The notes: a model not told the origin generated them from the sequence alone. Counted from the stretch's first letter, positions 20,634 through 33,484 are shown. The stretch is DNA of 64,000 bases from Myrmaecium sp. VS I D KN 1 (GCA_019775845.1 JADQAV010000007.1:620390-684389), one strand, 5' to 3'. Numbers and translations: made by a program.

Positions 20634-22260
20634 TGTGGATTATGTGTGTGATGAAGAGGTCTGGAGATGGAAAGTGATGGTTATAGGGTCGTGTGGATGG
20701 GAATGATGATGAAGATGGGAGATGTGATGATGGAGGGAGAGGAAAAAGGTTGAGTTCACCAGCGGGCGGATGGAGGGGTATAAAAAGAAGAGGGGTAGGG
20801 GTCGGTGTTGCTAGGGGGGTGAAGTGTCGAGGTTGAGAGCCCACTTTGCGTCAGACCAACAAATCAGTCGAGGGGCAGAGGTGGAGCGAGGAGGAAGTAA
20901 GGCCGACGGGGTTCCCTTCTGGCCCTCTGGCCCCTATGGGGCACCGTCCAGTTCACAAAGTCCACAGTCCACAACTCACAGTCCAGGAGCAGCAGCCGCA
21001 CCGCCGCCGCCCATGAGTTCACTGGAGTGCGTGAGTAGTGAGGCGAATGGAAGAGCTGATAGGTACCGTCCAGTGCCGGAAACCCTCGTGATGGCACCAC
21101 CACCACACATTCCCCCAGCACAGCAACATCACGACACCACCAAAAGAATTCGTCCAAAGAGAAAAAAAATTCCCGCTGGCATGATCTCGAAATAACAAAC
21201 AGTGCGACGCCGGCTCTTTTCCTCCCTTCCACTCACCACCGCCAATGGTAAGGAGATGAAATGTCATGAGAAAGAAAAAAAAAAAAGCTCTCCTGTGTTC
21301 GCCTGATGCTCAATGGGCGGTGGTGGTGGTTGGTGGTGAGGCCGGCCGCGGGCTGAGGTGATCAGCGGGCGGTGGAGGAGGGGATAGATGGGAGAGCGGA
21401 CAGTGACTACATAAATACATAATCTACCATCGTGATGGATATCAATCAAAAGCGAGCAATTGGGATGCGCATCCTGCATCATGAATAGGTGGGATTGTGG
21501 CAAGGCCTGCCAGTTCCTCGACTACTATATTCCGTTGTACGGAGCATACCACAACACTGTGAGAGGGGAGGGGCGGAGGGGTGGAGGGGCACCGCCAACC
21601 ACACAAAGAGGGGAGCGGGGCGAAAGAGGGTGATGTAACTTTTAACGGGGCCAATGACAACAATTCAGTGGGAACCCCTCCTCTCCACCTCGCCCATCAC
21701 TAACCGAAACAACCCGACGTCATAAGCTATCTATCTATCCGGGCATCGCAGAAACGGAATCCAAGCAGCCTACTCCCCAACCGCCTTCTCTCCATGGTCC
21801 TCGGTTCAAACCCGTGGAAAAAAAAAGATTGGCACTCGCCACCTCCCGCGATCCCGATGATGCCCGTTACAAATAGGAGACCTTTCAGCGGACGGACTGG
21901 CGGTGCGGAGGAAGTCGTTATCCTCTTCACACCCTCCTCTTCCTCCTCCGCTTTTCCCCAGATGCGCGATGGAAATCGATAGAACACACGTAGAGAGGAA
22001 GAAGGCAACAAGAACCTCGGTGATGGAAATTAATTGATCACCATCATTAAGCATAATGCAGCAACGAGCAAAGAACCCCGGACAACCTACCTATCAACCC
22101 TGGGCAGCCGGAGCCCCAGCTCCGAACGAACCAGACCACTGCACACCCCACCATCGCAGTGGAATTCCAATGCCGGATGAATGAATCTCAGACGTAATCC
22201 CGGTCTATCCTTCACCCTTCCCCCGCTTCCGATCTCCTCTCCACACTCAGTATCCAGTCT
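20634..22260. other. Intergenic upstream of the aldolase gene
   Basis: A long (1.6 kb) region with pyrimidine-rich and A-rich runs. On the minus strand the first 150 bases upstream of the aldolase ATG are CT-rich, a common feature of strongly expressed fungal genes. No gene or RNA recognised. Confidence 0.5.
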
Positions 22261-23786
22261 TCAGTACTCGATGACCTTCTTGATCGCGTCGTAGACCCCT
22301 GCTCGCATCCGTCGATGGTTAGCCATCCACATCTTCCCATCGACAAACAACAGAGAGATAAAGACCGGGGGAAAACACAAAGGAAAACAAGCAACTCACG
22401 GACAACATCCGGCACATTGAAGCGCTCATACGCCAAGCCCATATGCGTGCTCCATCCACACACGCGCTGGACAGGGGCCTCAAGGCGAAGAAACGCAGCC
22501 TCCTGGACGGTAGCCGCGACCTCCGCGCCCACCCCAGCATTAACCATACTCTCATGCACCACCACGCAGCGGCCGGTCTTGCGCACGCTCTCCAGGACCG
22601 CAGGCCGATCCCAGGGGTAGAGGGTGCGGAGGTCGAGCAGCTCGCAGCGGACGCCGAGGCGGGCCTCGGCCGCGACGACGGCGTCGTGGCAGGTGTAGAG
22701 GGGCGCGCCGTAGCTGACGACCGTCACGTCCGTGCCGGCGCGGACGACCTCCGCCGTCGAGAGCGGAATCTCGTATGCCTCCGTGGGTACCTGCTCGACC
22801 GCGGCTCGGTAGAGGATCTTGGGCTCGAGGAAAAGGACGGGGTCTGGGCAGGCGATGGCGGCGAGGAGGAGCCCCTTGGCTTGTAAGGGGGAGCGCGGCA
22901 TCACTACCCGTAGGCCTGGGATGTGCGTGAAGAGGGCTTCGGGGGATTGGGAGTGGTATCTGTGTGTGGGCGGGGAGGGTAAAGGACCCATCAGCGCATT
23001 CCACCTTGGTGCTCATCGTCCAATCCTTTCCGTTGTTCCTTTTTCCTTCCTCCCTCTCCTTCCTTCCCTACTTGTAGACATCCACCACCAGGAAAAAGGG
23101 ATTGTAAAAACTTACAGCGCCCCATGCCCCACCCCGCCGCAAGGCATACGGATCGTGAGCCCGCCCGCAGCCATGCCCGGCTTCCCATCACCACCATCGG
23201 CCCCCTCCTTCCTCTCCGCCAGCCTGCCCACCCGGTAGCGCACCTTGGCGGCCTCGTTGACGATCTGGTCGAAGGCCGGGTAGACGTAGTCGGCGAACTG
23301 GACCTCGGCGACGGGCCGCCAGCCCTGCACGGCGAGGCCGACGGCGAAGCCGACGATGCCCTGCTCGGTGAGCGGGGTGTTGAAGACGCGGTCGGCGCCG
23401 TGGGCGGCCTGGAGGCGGGCGGTGCAGCGGAAGACGCCGCCGAAGGCGACGTCCTCGCCGAAGACGAGCGTCGTCGGCGTCCGCCCCAGGGCGAGGTCGA
23501 GGGTGTGCGCGATGGTTTGGTGCAGGGCGAGCCGGGTCGTTGGGGAGGTGTGCCGGAGGGAGGTCGGGATGGAGGGCGAGCTGAGGGCGGCGGCGGCGGT
23601 GTGTGCCAGTAGCGGGCTGGTTGCGAAGTTGTGCGGTGTGTTGAGGGTGGCGGTGGCTGGCGGGTGATAGGGGCGGCGGCTTTGGTGGTTCGGGTGCGGG
23701 TTGTTGGGAGGTGGAGGTGGGAGAGGTCTTCGTCGGTGGTGGTGATAGCTGCGGAGGCGGAGGTGCGGGAGGTGTTTTGGTCGCAT
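22261..23786 (-). CDS. BCKDHB: 2-oxoisovalerate dehydrogenase E1 subunit beta (branched-chain ketoacid dehydrogenase)
   Basis: Exons 23786-23116, 22959-22400 and 22298-22261 give 422 residues; the last exon has only 38 bases ([11 protein letters not shown]). The beta chain of the mitochondrial E1 decarboxylase, which degrades Leu, Ile and Val, is recognised by [74 protein letters not shown] (formed exactly across intron 1) and [17 protein letters not shown]. The N-terminal 45 residues contain many Arg/His/Pro and no acidic residue, consistent with a mitochondrial presequence, but are so low in complexity that the exact start is uncertain. I chose the only ATG in frame there. Confidence 0.93.
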
Positions 23787-25114
23787 CGCGGAGATGCGCT
23801 GATGCTTGCAGCGGTGGACGCGTGAGGGAGTATGGAGTAACCAGGTACAAACTGTAGTAGTACAGCCAGCAGAGCTTCGAAGGATGTGAGGTGACGGGGA
23901 GAGGAGAGGAGAGGAGAGGAGAGGAGAGGAGAGGAGAGGAGAGGAGAGGAGAGGAGAGGCTGTGTCACTCTGATGGTGAGAGATTGTCTGGTAGGAAGCT
24001 TCGAAGGACGGTTACGATCGGCTTTGGAGGTGGAATCGTCTCACGGTACGGGCTTCCCGTGAGCTTTCTCCCCTCGTGCAGGGCGTTCACTACGAGAGCC
24101 AAGGTGGAAGGATGGCAGCTGGTTGGTGGGCGGGAGGGGGAGCGAGCTGGGTGGAATGCGGGGTCCCCGCACGCCTCCTCTTGGGCCGAGGCCATCCATC
24201 CATCATCGTTCTTGGCTTTGGCGTAGATGGTCTGAAGAAACAGATAATTCACATAAATAGTGAGGGTCCCTCGATCTGCACATTTAACTCACTGAGGATG
24301 TTGGACGGTGCCATGCGTGTGGAGCTGATGAGTGACTGAGTTGAGTTGGACTGTGCAAAGTACGGTACGGGAGTACGAGAGACCAAGACCTCTTAACTGT
24401 CGGCATGGATGTTTGTACGCCTGCGGTGCTTCGCAACAAGACCTCCAATCCGCCCTGAGCAGCCGAGTGCGGTGATTGCGCCGGCGTTCAGTGCGACCAA
24501 CGGGCACCGGACTGGACTGGACTGGACTTCTCCTTCACGGACACGGCGGGAGTGCACACACGAAGAGTTGCATTCTGAATGATGAGGAGTGGTTGTTTTC
24601 TCGTTTACGAAATTACAACAAGCCTCTCCATCAAGCTCTCCTGGTGTCAGGAATGGCCCGGCGGAGGATGATGATGGTGATGATGGATGGATGGATGATG
24701 GTGGATGGGGATGATGACCGCATGGCCCCGGGGAGTGACGGTGGGCACAAATTAAACGTCCGGAGAAAAAAAAAGGAAAAGGCGTCGTCCGGCCAAGCAT
24801 CCCCAAGCCGCCCAGAGCTCCACTCCGCTCGACAGCTCCGACCTGCATGCTCCATCTCGCTCTCATCATTCGTCCGTCTGTGACCGCATCCTCTCCCTCA
24901 GCCATCTTTCCCCCATCAACTCCCTTTCAGCCCTTTCCTCGCACGGATTCACCTCGTCCACCACCGTGAGGGAGAGAGAGAGAATCTGTCCTCTAGAGGC
25001 GAGGTGTGCCGTACACTAGTACCTATTAACCACCACTCCCCTACCCGCTCGACCATCCCCCCGTCACCGTCACCGTCACCGTCATCGCCAACGCCGACGA
25101 CATCCCTCACTCAT
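23787..25114. other. Divergent intergenic region
   Basis: Between the E1-beta gene (minus) and the CNNM-type gene (plus). Contains the GAGGA microsatellite listed separately and an imperfect ATGATGG/GGATGGAT run at 24667-24716. No gene recognised. Confidence 0.5.
23897..23959 (+). repeat. GAGGA pentanucleotide microsatellite
   Basis: About twelve perfect copies of a 5-base GAGGA unit, about 110 bases upstream of the E1-beta start codon. Confidence 0.9.
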
Positions 25115-27569
25115 ATGGCCCGTCTCGCCAGCTCCGTCCAGAGCCGTTCGACATCCAGCCATGGCCCGTCGTCATTGAGGCCGGTCGTCCTCACCGCCAG
25201 CAACCTCGTCCTCCTGCTCTTCGCCAACTTCGCACGAGCTGCCCCCCTCGTCCGCCGCTCCTTCAACATCCTCGAGGATGACGACCTCCCCAAGAGTCCT
25301 CATGATCCCAACCTGTGGGCCTATCTCGGCACCGCCATCGCCTTGGTGCTGCTCGGTGGTGCCTTCGCGGGTTTGACAATTGCGTACGTGCGGCGCTTCG
25401 ACGGATGGATGTGGACAGATCGCTGACCGCTCACCGCAGGTTGATGGGCCAAGATGAGATATACTTGCAAGTCATCGCGACCTCCGGCGAAGGCGCCGAG
25501 CGGAAGAATGCGAAGCGCGTGCTCGGTCTGCTTAAAAAAGGCAAGCATTGGGTCTTGGTCACGCTGCTGCTCAGCAACGTCATCACCAACGAGACCCTTC
25601 CCATCGTCCTGGACCGCTCGCTGGGCGGTGGATGGCCCGCCGTCGTCAGCTCGACCGTTCTCATCGGTATGTGCGGCCATTGCCTCGATCATCACGATTG
25701 CACTTGCTGATCTTTGCAGTCATCTTCGGTGAAATCGTCCCCCAATCCATCTGCGTTCGCTACGGCCTCCCCATCGGCGCCTGGACCGCGCCCTTCGTTC
25801 TCGCTCTCATGTATCTCATGGCTCCCGTCGCCTGGCCCACCGCAAAACTGCTCGACTGGTTGCTTGGAGAGGATCACGGCACCACGTACAAGAAAGCTGG
25901 CCTCAAGACCTTGGTCACCTTGCACAAGACGCTCGGCAGCAGCCCGGCCGATCGCCTCAACGAGGATGAAGTAACCATCATCAGCGCGGTGTTGGATCTC
26001 AAGGACAAGCCGGTCGGCAACATTATGACGCCCATGGCTGACGTCTTCACGCTGTCGGCCAACGCCGTGCTGGATGAAGAGATGATGGACACGATCCTCT
26101 CTGCCGGATATTCTCGCATCCCCATTCACACCCCGGACAACCCGACCAACTTTGTCGGCATGCTGTTGGTCAAGATGCTCATCACGTATGATCCGGAGGA
26201 CGCTTTGAGAGTGCGAGACTTTGCTTTGGCGACCCTGCCCGAAACCCGCCCGGAGACGAGCTGTTTGGACATTGTCAACTTCTTTCAGGAGGGCAAGTCA
26301 CACATGGTGCTGGTGTCCGACTACCCCGGAGAAGCCTATGGTGCGCTCGGCGTTGTCACCCTGGAGGACGTCATTGAGGAACTGATCGGCGAGTGAGTAC
26401 AACGCGGGCTGAACATGGATCGATATGGTTTTGCTAACTGCCTCAGGGAAATCATCGACGAGTCCGATGTGTTTGTCGACATCCACAAGGCCATCCGTCG
26501 TATGGCGCCTGCGCCACGCACCCGCGTCCCCAAGGGCCATATCCTCAACGAACCGGCTATGGAAAGTGGCGAGCACCCCGAAACGACGACGGAGAACCGC
26601 CGCCGCAGCAGCATGGACGGCGCATCCGCCCGCAAGATGTCCGGCTCCGAATTTAGCAGCAGCCCACGTGCGACCACGTTCTTCATGCGCCGTCGCAGTA
26701 ACGAGAACGGCTCCGCCGACTCGAGGCCGGGCACCATCCCGATCCGCAGCACCCGGCCTGAGATTCAGGAACATCTCAAACACCTAGGACCCTCCAACGC
26801 GGCCAACAGACCTAAGCAGACCCGCATCCCGACCGTCAAGATCAAGCCCGGTGTGCCTACCATCCCCGAGAGCTCACCCACCTCGCCCAAGGACCAGCGC
26901 ATTCAATCCGCCTCCGTCGCCGATCCAGCCCCTCACGGCGGCGTTGGCGAAGGTCTTCTCTCATCCGCGGGCAAGGACGCCAGCGACGGTGCTCTCGCCG
27001 TGGCTACGGGTTATGGGACGATGCACCGCGGCTCCCCCGTGCCAACCTCCTCACAGGATGCCAGCGCGAATGGGAACGGCTCCCCACCGCGGAGTGCGGC
27101 TGGATCGATAAAGTCAGACACGATTGTGGTGGACCGCCATCACCAGGACCACCGACCCTTGACATCGCACCGGACGCACTCGGAGAGCACGGTGGGCAGC
27201 TTGATCAGCGTGGAAAGCGGAGAAGACAAGCCCGGCATGAAGAAACGGTTGTCGGCGCGGTCAGGCAGCATCACAGAGAACATCATCGACGTACATGGAG
27301 TACGGAAGGTCATTCTGGAAACGAACAGCAGCAGCGATGAGCGCGAGGGGCTGCGGAGTCGGGGGCTGGATGGGACCCATGAGGTCGAGGAGGTGAAGAA
27401 GGGAGGTGAGCATGGCAAGGATGCGGTCGAGCGCGATGGGGAGGGAGAAGGTGATGGTGCTACGGGTGGGGAGGATCGGAAGAGCAAGAAGAAGAGGAAG
27501 AAGCGGGCGGGGAAGAAGAAGAAGGGTGGACAGGCGGGTAGCGCCGAGACGAGACCGTTGTTGAGATGA
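25115..27569 (+). CDS. MAM3: CNNM/Mam3-type DUF21 and CBS-domain membrane protein
   Basis: Four exons: 25115-25383, 25440-25666, 25720-26392 and 26447-27569, giving 763 residues. A hydrophobic segment near residues 26-43 is followed by the DUF21 transmembrane domain (about 66-240; [34 protein letters not shown]). A pair of CBS domains covers about 260-400 ([46 protein letters not shown]). The rest is a long, probably disordered tail ending in a strongly basic [13 protein letters not shown] stretch. In yeast Mam3 is a vacuolar-membrane protein involved in metal (Mg2+/Mn2+) homeostasis; the same role is inferred here. All introns are 53-56 bases with good sites. Confidence 0.93.
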
Positions 27570-28543
27570 TGAGTGAGTGTGTTTGTCATAATGCCTGCCA
27601 TTTCGCGGCGGTTGTTTGTAGGTTTTTTTTAAAAGCGAATCACTGTATGGAGGGAGACGTGTATCATGATGGTGTATATCAATTACGTCGAGAGTGATGT
27701 GGGAGGGACGCAAACTTAGGGCCTTGTGGATGGCGGACATCAAGAGTGGACGGTGCATGTAAGTGAGAGAGGAGCGGAATCAGGTACGATGGAGAATGCT
27801 ACAATGCATTCGATTCCTATGATTAGCACGGAAAGGGATTTTGCCCTTTCTTGTTCTCTCTAGTTTTATATTTACGTGAAGATCATCTTCTATAAAATTT
27901 TTTATCTCGTTTATTTGGTTTTATACTAGATATTATTCTTTTTGTTTCTTCCTTTCCTGGTAATGTTTTTTCTTTCCCACTCCTTGACACACTGGCATAC
28001 GGCATTAGGTACTTATCTGATCGTGATCATCCCTGCCTGCTGCCGCTCCTTTCACTTTCCGTCGGGTATACGCCGTCCTCTCTTCCTTCCATTCACTGGC
28101 CCCTTCCATTCCCCTCCGTTCCCCATCTCTCCTCGAGTCGACTTCTCACCCTGGCGCAGACCAACCAACAAAACTCTCCTAACGACCAGTTTCCAGTTTC
28201 CAGTCTCCGCTCTGTCCTCCCCTCCCCACCGCTTCCCTCTGGCATCCTCTGCTTTCTCAAAAGTAAGTAAGTCCGGCTAGCAGCAATGGAGCGATCGAGT
28301 CAAGCAGACAGGAGCAGCAGGTTCCGTTGACCGGGTCCGCGTCACGCCCTCCAAGGGTTGAGATGGGATGGGAAGCGCGTCAGATCGTCTGGTGCGCTTT
28401 TCGGTGCTGCGGAGCAGTGGCGAAGGGAGAATCGTCTCCGTCCCCATTCTCCCCATCCCATCTCCCCTCCCCACCAAAACCCAGAGCCCCAAACCGAAGC
28501 CAGCCAGCGCAAGACACACTCTCCCTTTCATCCAGCAACCCTC
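27570..28543. other. Convergent intergenic region
   Basis: 3' flanks of the CNNM-type gene and the Ser-rich gene. A T-rich stretch at 27860-27975 is the AT-richest part. No gene recognised. Confidence 0.5.
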
Positions 28544-29140
28544 TCACCCAGCCCTCACACTCCCCGCCACCCCCCCGGGACCCCACCGCCTCGTCCTCGC
28601 CCTCGCCCTCGCCACCGCACCCGGGTGCCCCAGCGTCCCGCGTCCCGGCGCGGGGACCGGGGTCGGACTGCTGCTGCTGTTACTGACGCTGCGGATGCTG
28701 TGGGAGAGCGAGAGCAGGGATGCGTTCGCCATTCCTCCGGTTGGAGGGGGGGTGCGGTAGGGGGAGACGGTTGTTGAGGTGGATGAGGAGGAGGATGAGG
28801 AGGACGAGCTTCGGATGCTGCTTGGGGTGAAGGAGAAGGGGGGTTGGGGGGTGCTGGAGGCGGTGCGGATCCGGGGGAGGGGATGGGGTAAGGGGGGGAT
28901 GTCTTGTTCTGAGCCGCAGTCGGAGTCGGAGTCCTCTGAGTCGGAGGAGGAGTCGTGGTAGGGGTAGCTTGGGATTGGGGAGTTGATTACGGTGGATGTG
29001 GAGGAGGCCTTGCGGGAGGAACGTGGTGTGGAGGGTTTGGAGGATTTGGTTGGTTGGCCGTGCGCTGCGGAGGTGGTGGTGTGTGTTTGTGTCTGCTTGT
29101 CGGTGAAGCACGCTGTTAGGGCGCCGAAGAGGGAGGCCAT
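28544..29140 (-). CDS. Ser-rich hypothetical protein
   Basis: Single open frame of 198 residues starting MASLFGALTACF. About a third of the residues are serine or threonine. There is an acidic Ser/Asp cluster (SSSDSEDSDSDCGSEQD, about 64-80), a poly-Ser run near 111-120 and an Arg-rich C-terminus. No known domain is visible. The frame could be real because the N-terminal MASLFGAL segment and the region around YRTPPPTGGMANASLLSL look non-repetitive, but its composition alone could also keep a chance frame open. Moderate confidence only. Confidence 0.45.
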   Translation of the reverse strand: MASLFGALTACFTDKQTQTHTTTSAAHGQPTKSSKPSTPRSSRKASSTSTVINSPIPSYPYHDSSSDSEDSDSDCGSEQDIPPLPHPLPRIRTASSTPQPPFSFTPSSIRSSSSSSSSSSTSTTVSPYRTPPPTGGMANASLLSLSHSIRSVSNSSSSPTPVPAPGRGTLGHPGAVARARARTRRWGPGGVAGSVRAG

Positions 29141-30316
29141 GGTTTGCGATTTGTGTTTTGTGGTTGTTTCGCGATGGTCTGGTGTTTGATTCCCTTTTTC
29201 CTTTCGTCTTCCGGAAAGTAGAGAGGTCTGTGAGGTTCAAGAGAGGAGCGGTCGTCGTCAGAGCTGGTTTGACTGATGATAGAGGTGATTAATGGATTGG
29301 AGGTCGTCCTTTTGTGGTATGTATTAAGGCTGTCCGGACGCTGCTTGTCGTTGTCGTCTCGATGAAGTAAGTAAATAAGTAAGCAGTCGTGGAGACGACG
29401 CGCAATTCACATGTCCTCTCGGGCCACCGTACTCCGTAGATCGAGGAGAGAAAGCAAGAAAGATCAAAAGCCCGCAGCAATCGAGACGGGAAATAGGAGA
29501 TATCCAGTCCCCCCTAATTGTCCAAGCTCTTATAAACTCCTTAAAGAATGAAGATCTCGCGCTCTCTCTCACACACATTCAGGGGGAGGAGGAAAAACCC
29601 CGTGTCGCGGAATCGGTTTTGTTTTTGTTTTGGGAGATCCATCGGATCGAGGAAGTCCCCGGTCATGCATAGACGTTCTTTACGTCACCCACCGATCGGC
29701 CGGTTACTTGTTTTTTGATCTGATCCGATGCCGATTGGTCCGATCGTCACACGATCGGCCGGGCTTTAAAACGGGCGCAACGGCCGAAAACGGGATAAAC
29801 GGCTTTTGTGCCTGAGGTGTGTTGAGGATGTTTGCCTGAGGAGTGGACAAGGCTAGGATCAGGCACCAAACTCCGTGGATCCCTTCGTCTCGATCTGCTG
29901 CGATCGATTCTGCCCCGAGATCCAATTTGATTCTTCCTTTCTTCCCTATCTTCTGTTAATGGCTTTGTCGCTGGGCGTACATTGAGTCTCATCACGCGAA
30001 TCATTCCATTGTGAAACTCTGCTGTTTCAGGCGTTTCATGATATTAATAGGAGAGCAACCCTATCAACAGAAGGATCAGAGGCCCTCTGAGAATGTAGAA
30101 GTTTCTCGGCCTCAGATTCATGTCCTACACCTCCACATCAAGCTTTTCGAAATGAAGCCGCATCGCCTTAAAGCCATCATGGCAGGGCTTTCAGGGATGA
30201 CGAGAAATAGAGGCTGTGTGCATACTTCTGTCCTGGTAACAGCTTATCGCTTAAAATCAGGTGAATAGGAAGCTGTGCCTAGGAATTATACGCTCTCTTA
30301 AACGTCAGCAGTCTAA
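29141..30316. other. Intergenic with repeated CGATCGGCCGG words
   Basis: The word CGATCGGCCGG occurs at about 29693-29703 and again at about 29753-29763. The remainder up to the transposon edge has ordinary composition. No gene recognised. Confidence 0.45.
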
Positions 30317-30989
30317 GAGCGTGTTTACTAACTGGTGTCTAGATCGGTTAACTAGTTAGTTTTAACTAGAACTTTAAGAAGGGAGGCGCGTTATTACTAA
30401 ATATTCTACTTTTTACGGTATTTATTATAAGAACTAGATAACTAATTAAAGTACGGTACCCTTCTTATTAAATACCTCTATTATTAGTTTAGCTTATCTA
30501 TCTAGTACGTCTACTAGAAGAAGTAGGGGAGGGCCTGCTTTTCTATCTAGTTATTTTTATAATCCCTTACTATTATATATTCGCCGTATCTAATTAGATA
30601 ATATAAGCCTATTTATTATTAAATATTATAAGCTTATTTATTATTAAATAATACTTTATCTATTAACTATTAAATAGTATAAATAGTATTAATATACGCG
30701 CTATTATATATTATTATAGAAGTATTACTATTATATAGGCTTTCGCGTAGCTTAATACACTTACTATAATATAATACTAATACTAGTACGCTTCTATTAT
30801 ATAGTAGTAAAGGCCTCCTCTATTAGAAATATATTTATAATATATAGACTGCGGTAGGGGTAGTAGATAGATTAAAAGTATATAAAATAACTATAAGAAT
30901 TATATATTTAAATATAACGTAACTCTTAAAAGCTACCTTTAAAGCTCTATTAGAGTAGTTAGTTTATAATACTTTATTACGCGATATAA

Positions 30990-31760
30990 GTAATTACACT
31001 AAACTAAGATATTCTATTACTAAATAGCTCTTAATATTCCTATATATTATTATATAGGTAGCGTCTTATTAAAATACCACTAATTATATATAATACTTAA
31101 TAAGGATAATTTATAATACCTTTTTCGCTATCCTTAATAGCTTATTATTACTTTATAAGGATATTATTAAACTACTACTAGATTAGATACTAAATAAAGT
31201 AAAAAGTAATAATAAGTATTAGCTCTTCTTCTACGATACTATAAGCGCCTTAGATAATAATTATATACTTATATATATACTAGCTAATAACTAGAAGGCC
31301 TATAGGAATTATAAAAGCTAGCTATTATAAAATATCCTCTATACTATTAATTTTAAGATAAATTTTATATATATCTTACTTAAATAGGAGGGTAGTACTT
31401 ATAACACGCGTATATATAATAATGCTATAACGAAAGGCTTCGTCTTACTACTAAGATAATATTATCTTAGTAATACTAGCTACTTAATTAAATTAAATAT
31501 CCTAGTACTATATTAGTAAGTAAAATACTATTTAAAGAAGTAGAGACGCGCTAATATACGGCCTTAAAATAAGTAAGAGCTTTTTAACTTATATTATACT
31601 TCTCTTCGTAATATTATAAAGAGGACGTTTAGTATCTTTAAAAACTACTTTTAAATACTTAGTTAATAGCTAGAAGGCTACTGCTTAAATATATAAATAA
31701 AGCTAGTATTAGTACTTATAGCTATTTATAACTTTATTAATTAATAGGGCTTTATAAATA
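30990..31760 (+). pseudogene. Harbinger transposase (DDE_Tnp_4), degenerate
   Basis: Reading through stops, the frame at 31308-31750 shows the order expected of a Harbinger nuclease: a YRNYKS segment, WEGS-like EGSTYNTR, YYLSNTSY, LKKxRRANIRP, ELFNLYYTSLRNIIKRTFSIFK and a terminal LVLIAIYNFI stretch. These correspond to the usual xWEGSAxDSR, GYP, and ENLFNxRHxSLRNVIERxFGxLK signatures. Upstream, an IFLYI motif and a DTISALDNNYI segment correspond to the start and the first catalytic Asp region (GxIDGTHI). Stop codons replace what were mostly Gln codons. The gene cannot produce a protein. Confidence 0.82.
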
Positions 31761-32299
31761 TTAAGATAGAAGCTAAGAGCTATAATATTAAGAGTAATAT
31801 AAACGTTAAAGATAAGGAAGAAATAGTAAGAGAAGAAGTAGATATTAATAGTTATAATATATTAATATAACGCGAGGAAATTACCGAGCTTATATAGATA
31901 TAGTATTAGTACTTACTAGCTATAATAATAAGCTTATTATAAGAGTAGATAGAGGAAGAATTATTAAATATTAAAGTAATTAAATTAGTATATATATAGA
32001 CAGAAACCGCGCTAAAACTAGACTTAAGATAGAAATTAATAGTTAATACCTTAATATTAGAAACTACTAATTTAACGTCTAGATACTCTATAGTATTATA
32101 TATCTACCCTTTATAGTAATATAGTTAATTACGCGGCATTTATTTACCTCTAATAAGCCTATTAATATACGCGTAGCCTAGTTACCTTCTAGTAAAAAAA
32201 ATTACTAAATAAATATCGTTAATTTCCTCTTCTATTAATAGAGGTATAAACTATTACTTAAATAGCTATATAGCGCGCTTAATAATAAATAAGATATTT

Positions 32300-33000
32300 A
32301 TAATTAAACGCCTAGCTTTATACTCTTCTTCTTTATCTTCCTTATTTTCTATATTATAGTATTATTAACGCTTCTTTATCTACGCTAATATAGTATTATT
32401 AATAGCCTTCTTTTACTCTAATAAATACCGCGGTACTAATACTATATATTATAATAATAATAGTAATTATAGAGGGCTTAAAGATATCTTAATACTACTA
32501 ATAACTTCCTCCTTCTCTTCCTCTCTATCTATAATTATATTAATAAGAGCCTCGTCTATTAATACTATAGCTAAGCTAGATATTAACTTATTACTAAGGA
32601 GGTTCTAAAGCTACTTTCTATATATAATTACTATCTCCCTCTATATAATATAGCCTAGATACTTAGCGTAGTATTTATTTATTATATTACTTAAAGACTT
32701 AAAAATACTAGTATTTAAATTTATTATCTAGCTTAAGTAATATATAGTATATTATATCTACTCCTTCTATTACGCCTTAAAGGCCTATATCTTATTACTA
32801 ATAATACGCCTACTAATAGGCTAATTTATATAGGCCTAAATAGCGTTAATAGCTATATACTAGCTAGTAGATTTAAAGCTGCTATTACTATTAAGAGTAA
32901 GCCTCTTAGCTTTAATAGGGGTATTTAGAAGGGTTATAACTATACTCTTTATTTATTAAGTCTTTCTAGCGGCAGCCCTAGCCCCTAGCTTAGGTATTAG
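32300..33000 (-). pseudogene. Second transposon frame, degenerate
   Basis: On the minus strand a decayed frame reads, with stops skipped, roughly AINAI-AYIN-PISRRIISNKI-AFKA, SLSNIINKYYAKYLGYII and IVLIDEALINIIID. Harbinger elements often carry a second gene for a Myb/SANT-like DNA-binding partner, and this could be its remnant, but I cannot confirm the domain. It lies tail-to-tail with the transposase. Confidence 0.45.
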
Positions 33001-33484
33001 TATTAGTATTAGTAATAATACAGACGGCTGTAACAGCGTTAATAGCTATAGTATTAAGCTATTAATAGCTATAATAGACGCCTAGCGAGCTAGTATTTCT
33101 AGTATATTAGCGGTGATAGGGGGGGTAGTAGCAGGTATTTTAGTAGTTATTAGTAAGACGTACTTAGAAGGTAATCTTTCGCGATTATAGAAGTTTTTAA
33201 TAGTATTCTAGATTACTAAGGCTAACTATATAAAAGTAGAACGAGTTAGGAAACGCGAGCGGTAATAACTAGATTAGTGGTCGGACCAGGCACTAAAACC
33301 GCCCCGCTATCTAGTTCACCTTCTACTTCAAGCAGTTGGTAAGCAGGCTCTAACTGCTAAGCTCGGCATAACGAAGAGAATCAATCTGACAACACGGCGC
33401 ACACCAGCAGATATACGAATTTCCGTCTGGTGGAGAGAGAGCGAGCAAAGCGAAGGGAGACGATGGACGAAGGGTCGTGATGGG

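Larger units (their letters stand above)
30317..33350 (+). mobile_element. PIF/Harbinger DNA transposon, decayed by RIP-like mutation
   Basis: A 3034-base element, almost all extremely AT-rich (long runs of TA, many CTA/TAG/TTA words) next to GC-rich host DNA. Left tip 30317 onward (GAGCGTGTTTACTAACTG) matches the reverse complement of the right tip (GAGCCTGCTTACCAACTG) at 15 of 18 bases. A further block (GGTTAACTAGTTAG against GGTGAACTAGATAG) extends the imperfect inverted repeats to about 44 bases. Each side is flanked by TAA (30314-30316, 33351-33353), the 3-base target duplication typical of this superfamily. The plus strand at about 30990-31760 encodes a decayed DDE_Tnp_4 transposase. 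A second decayed frame lies on the minus strand. Many stops stand where Gln or Trp codons are expected, the pattern left by C-to-T change. Confidence 0.88.
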
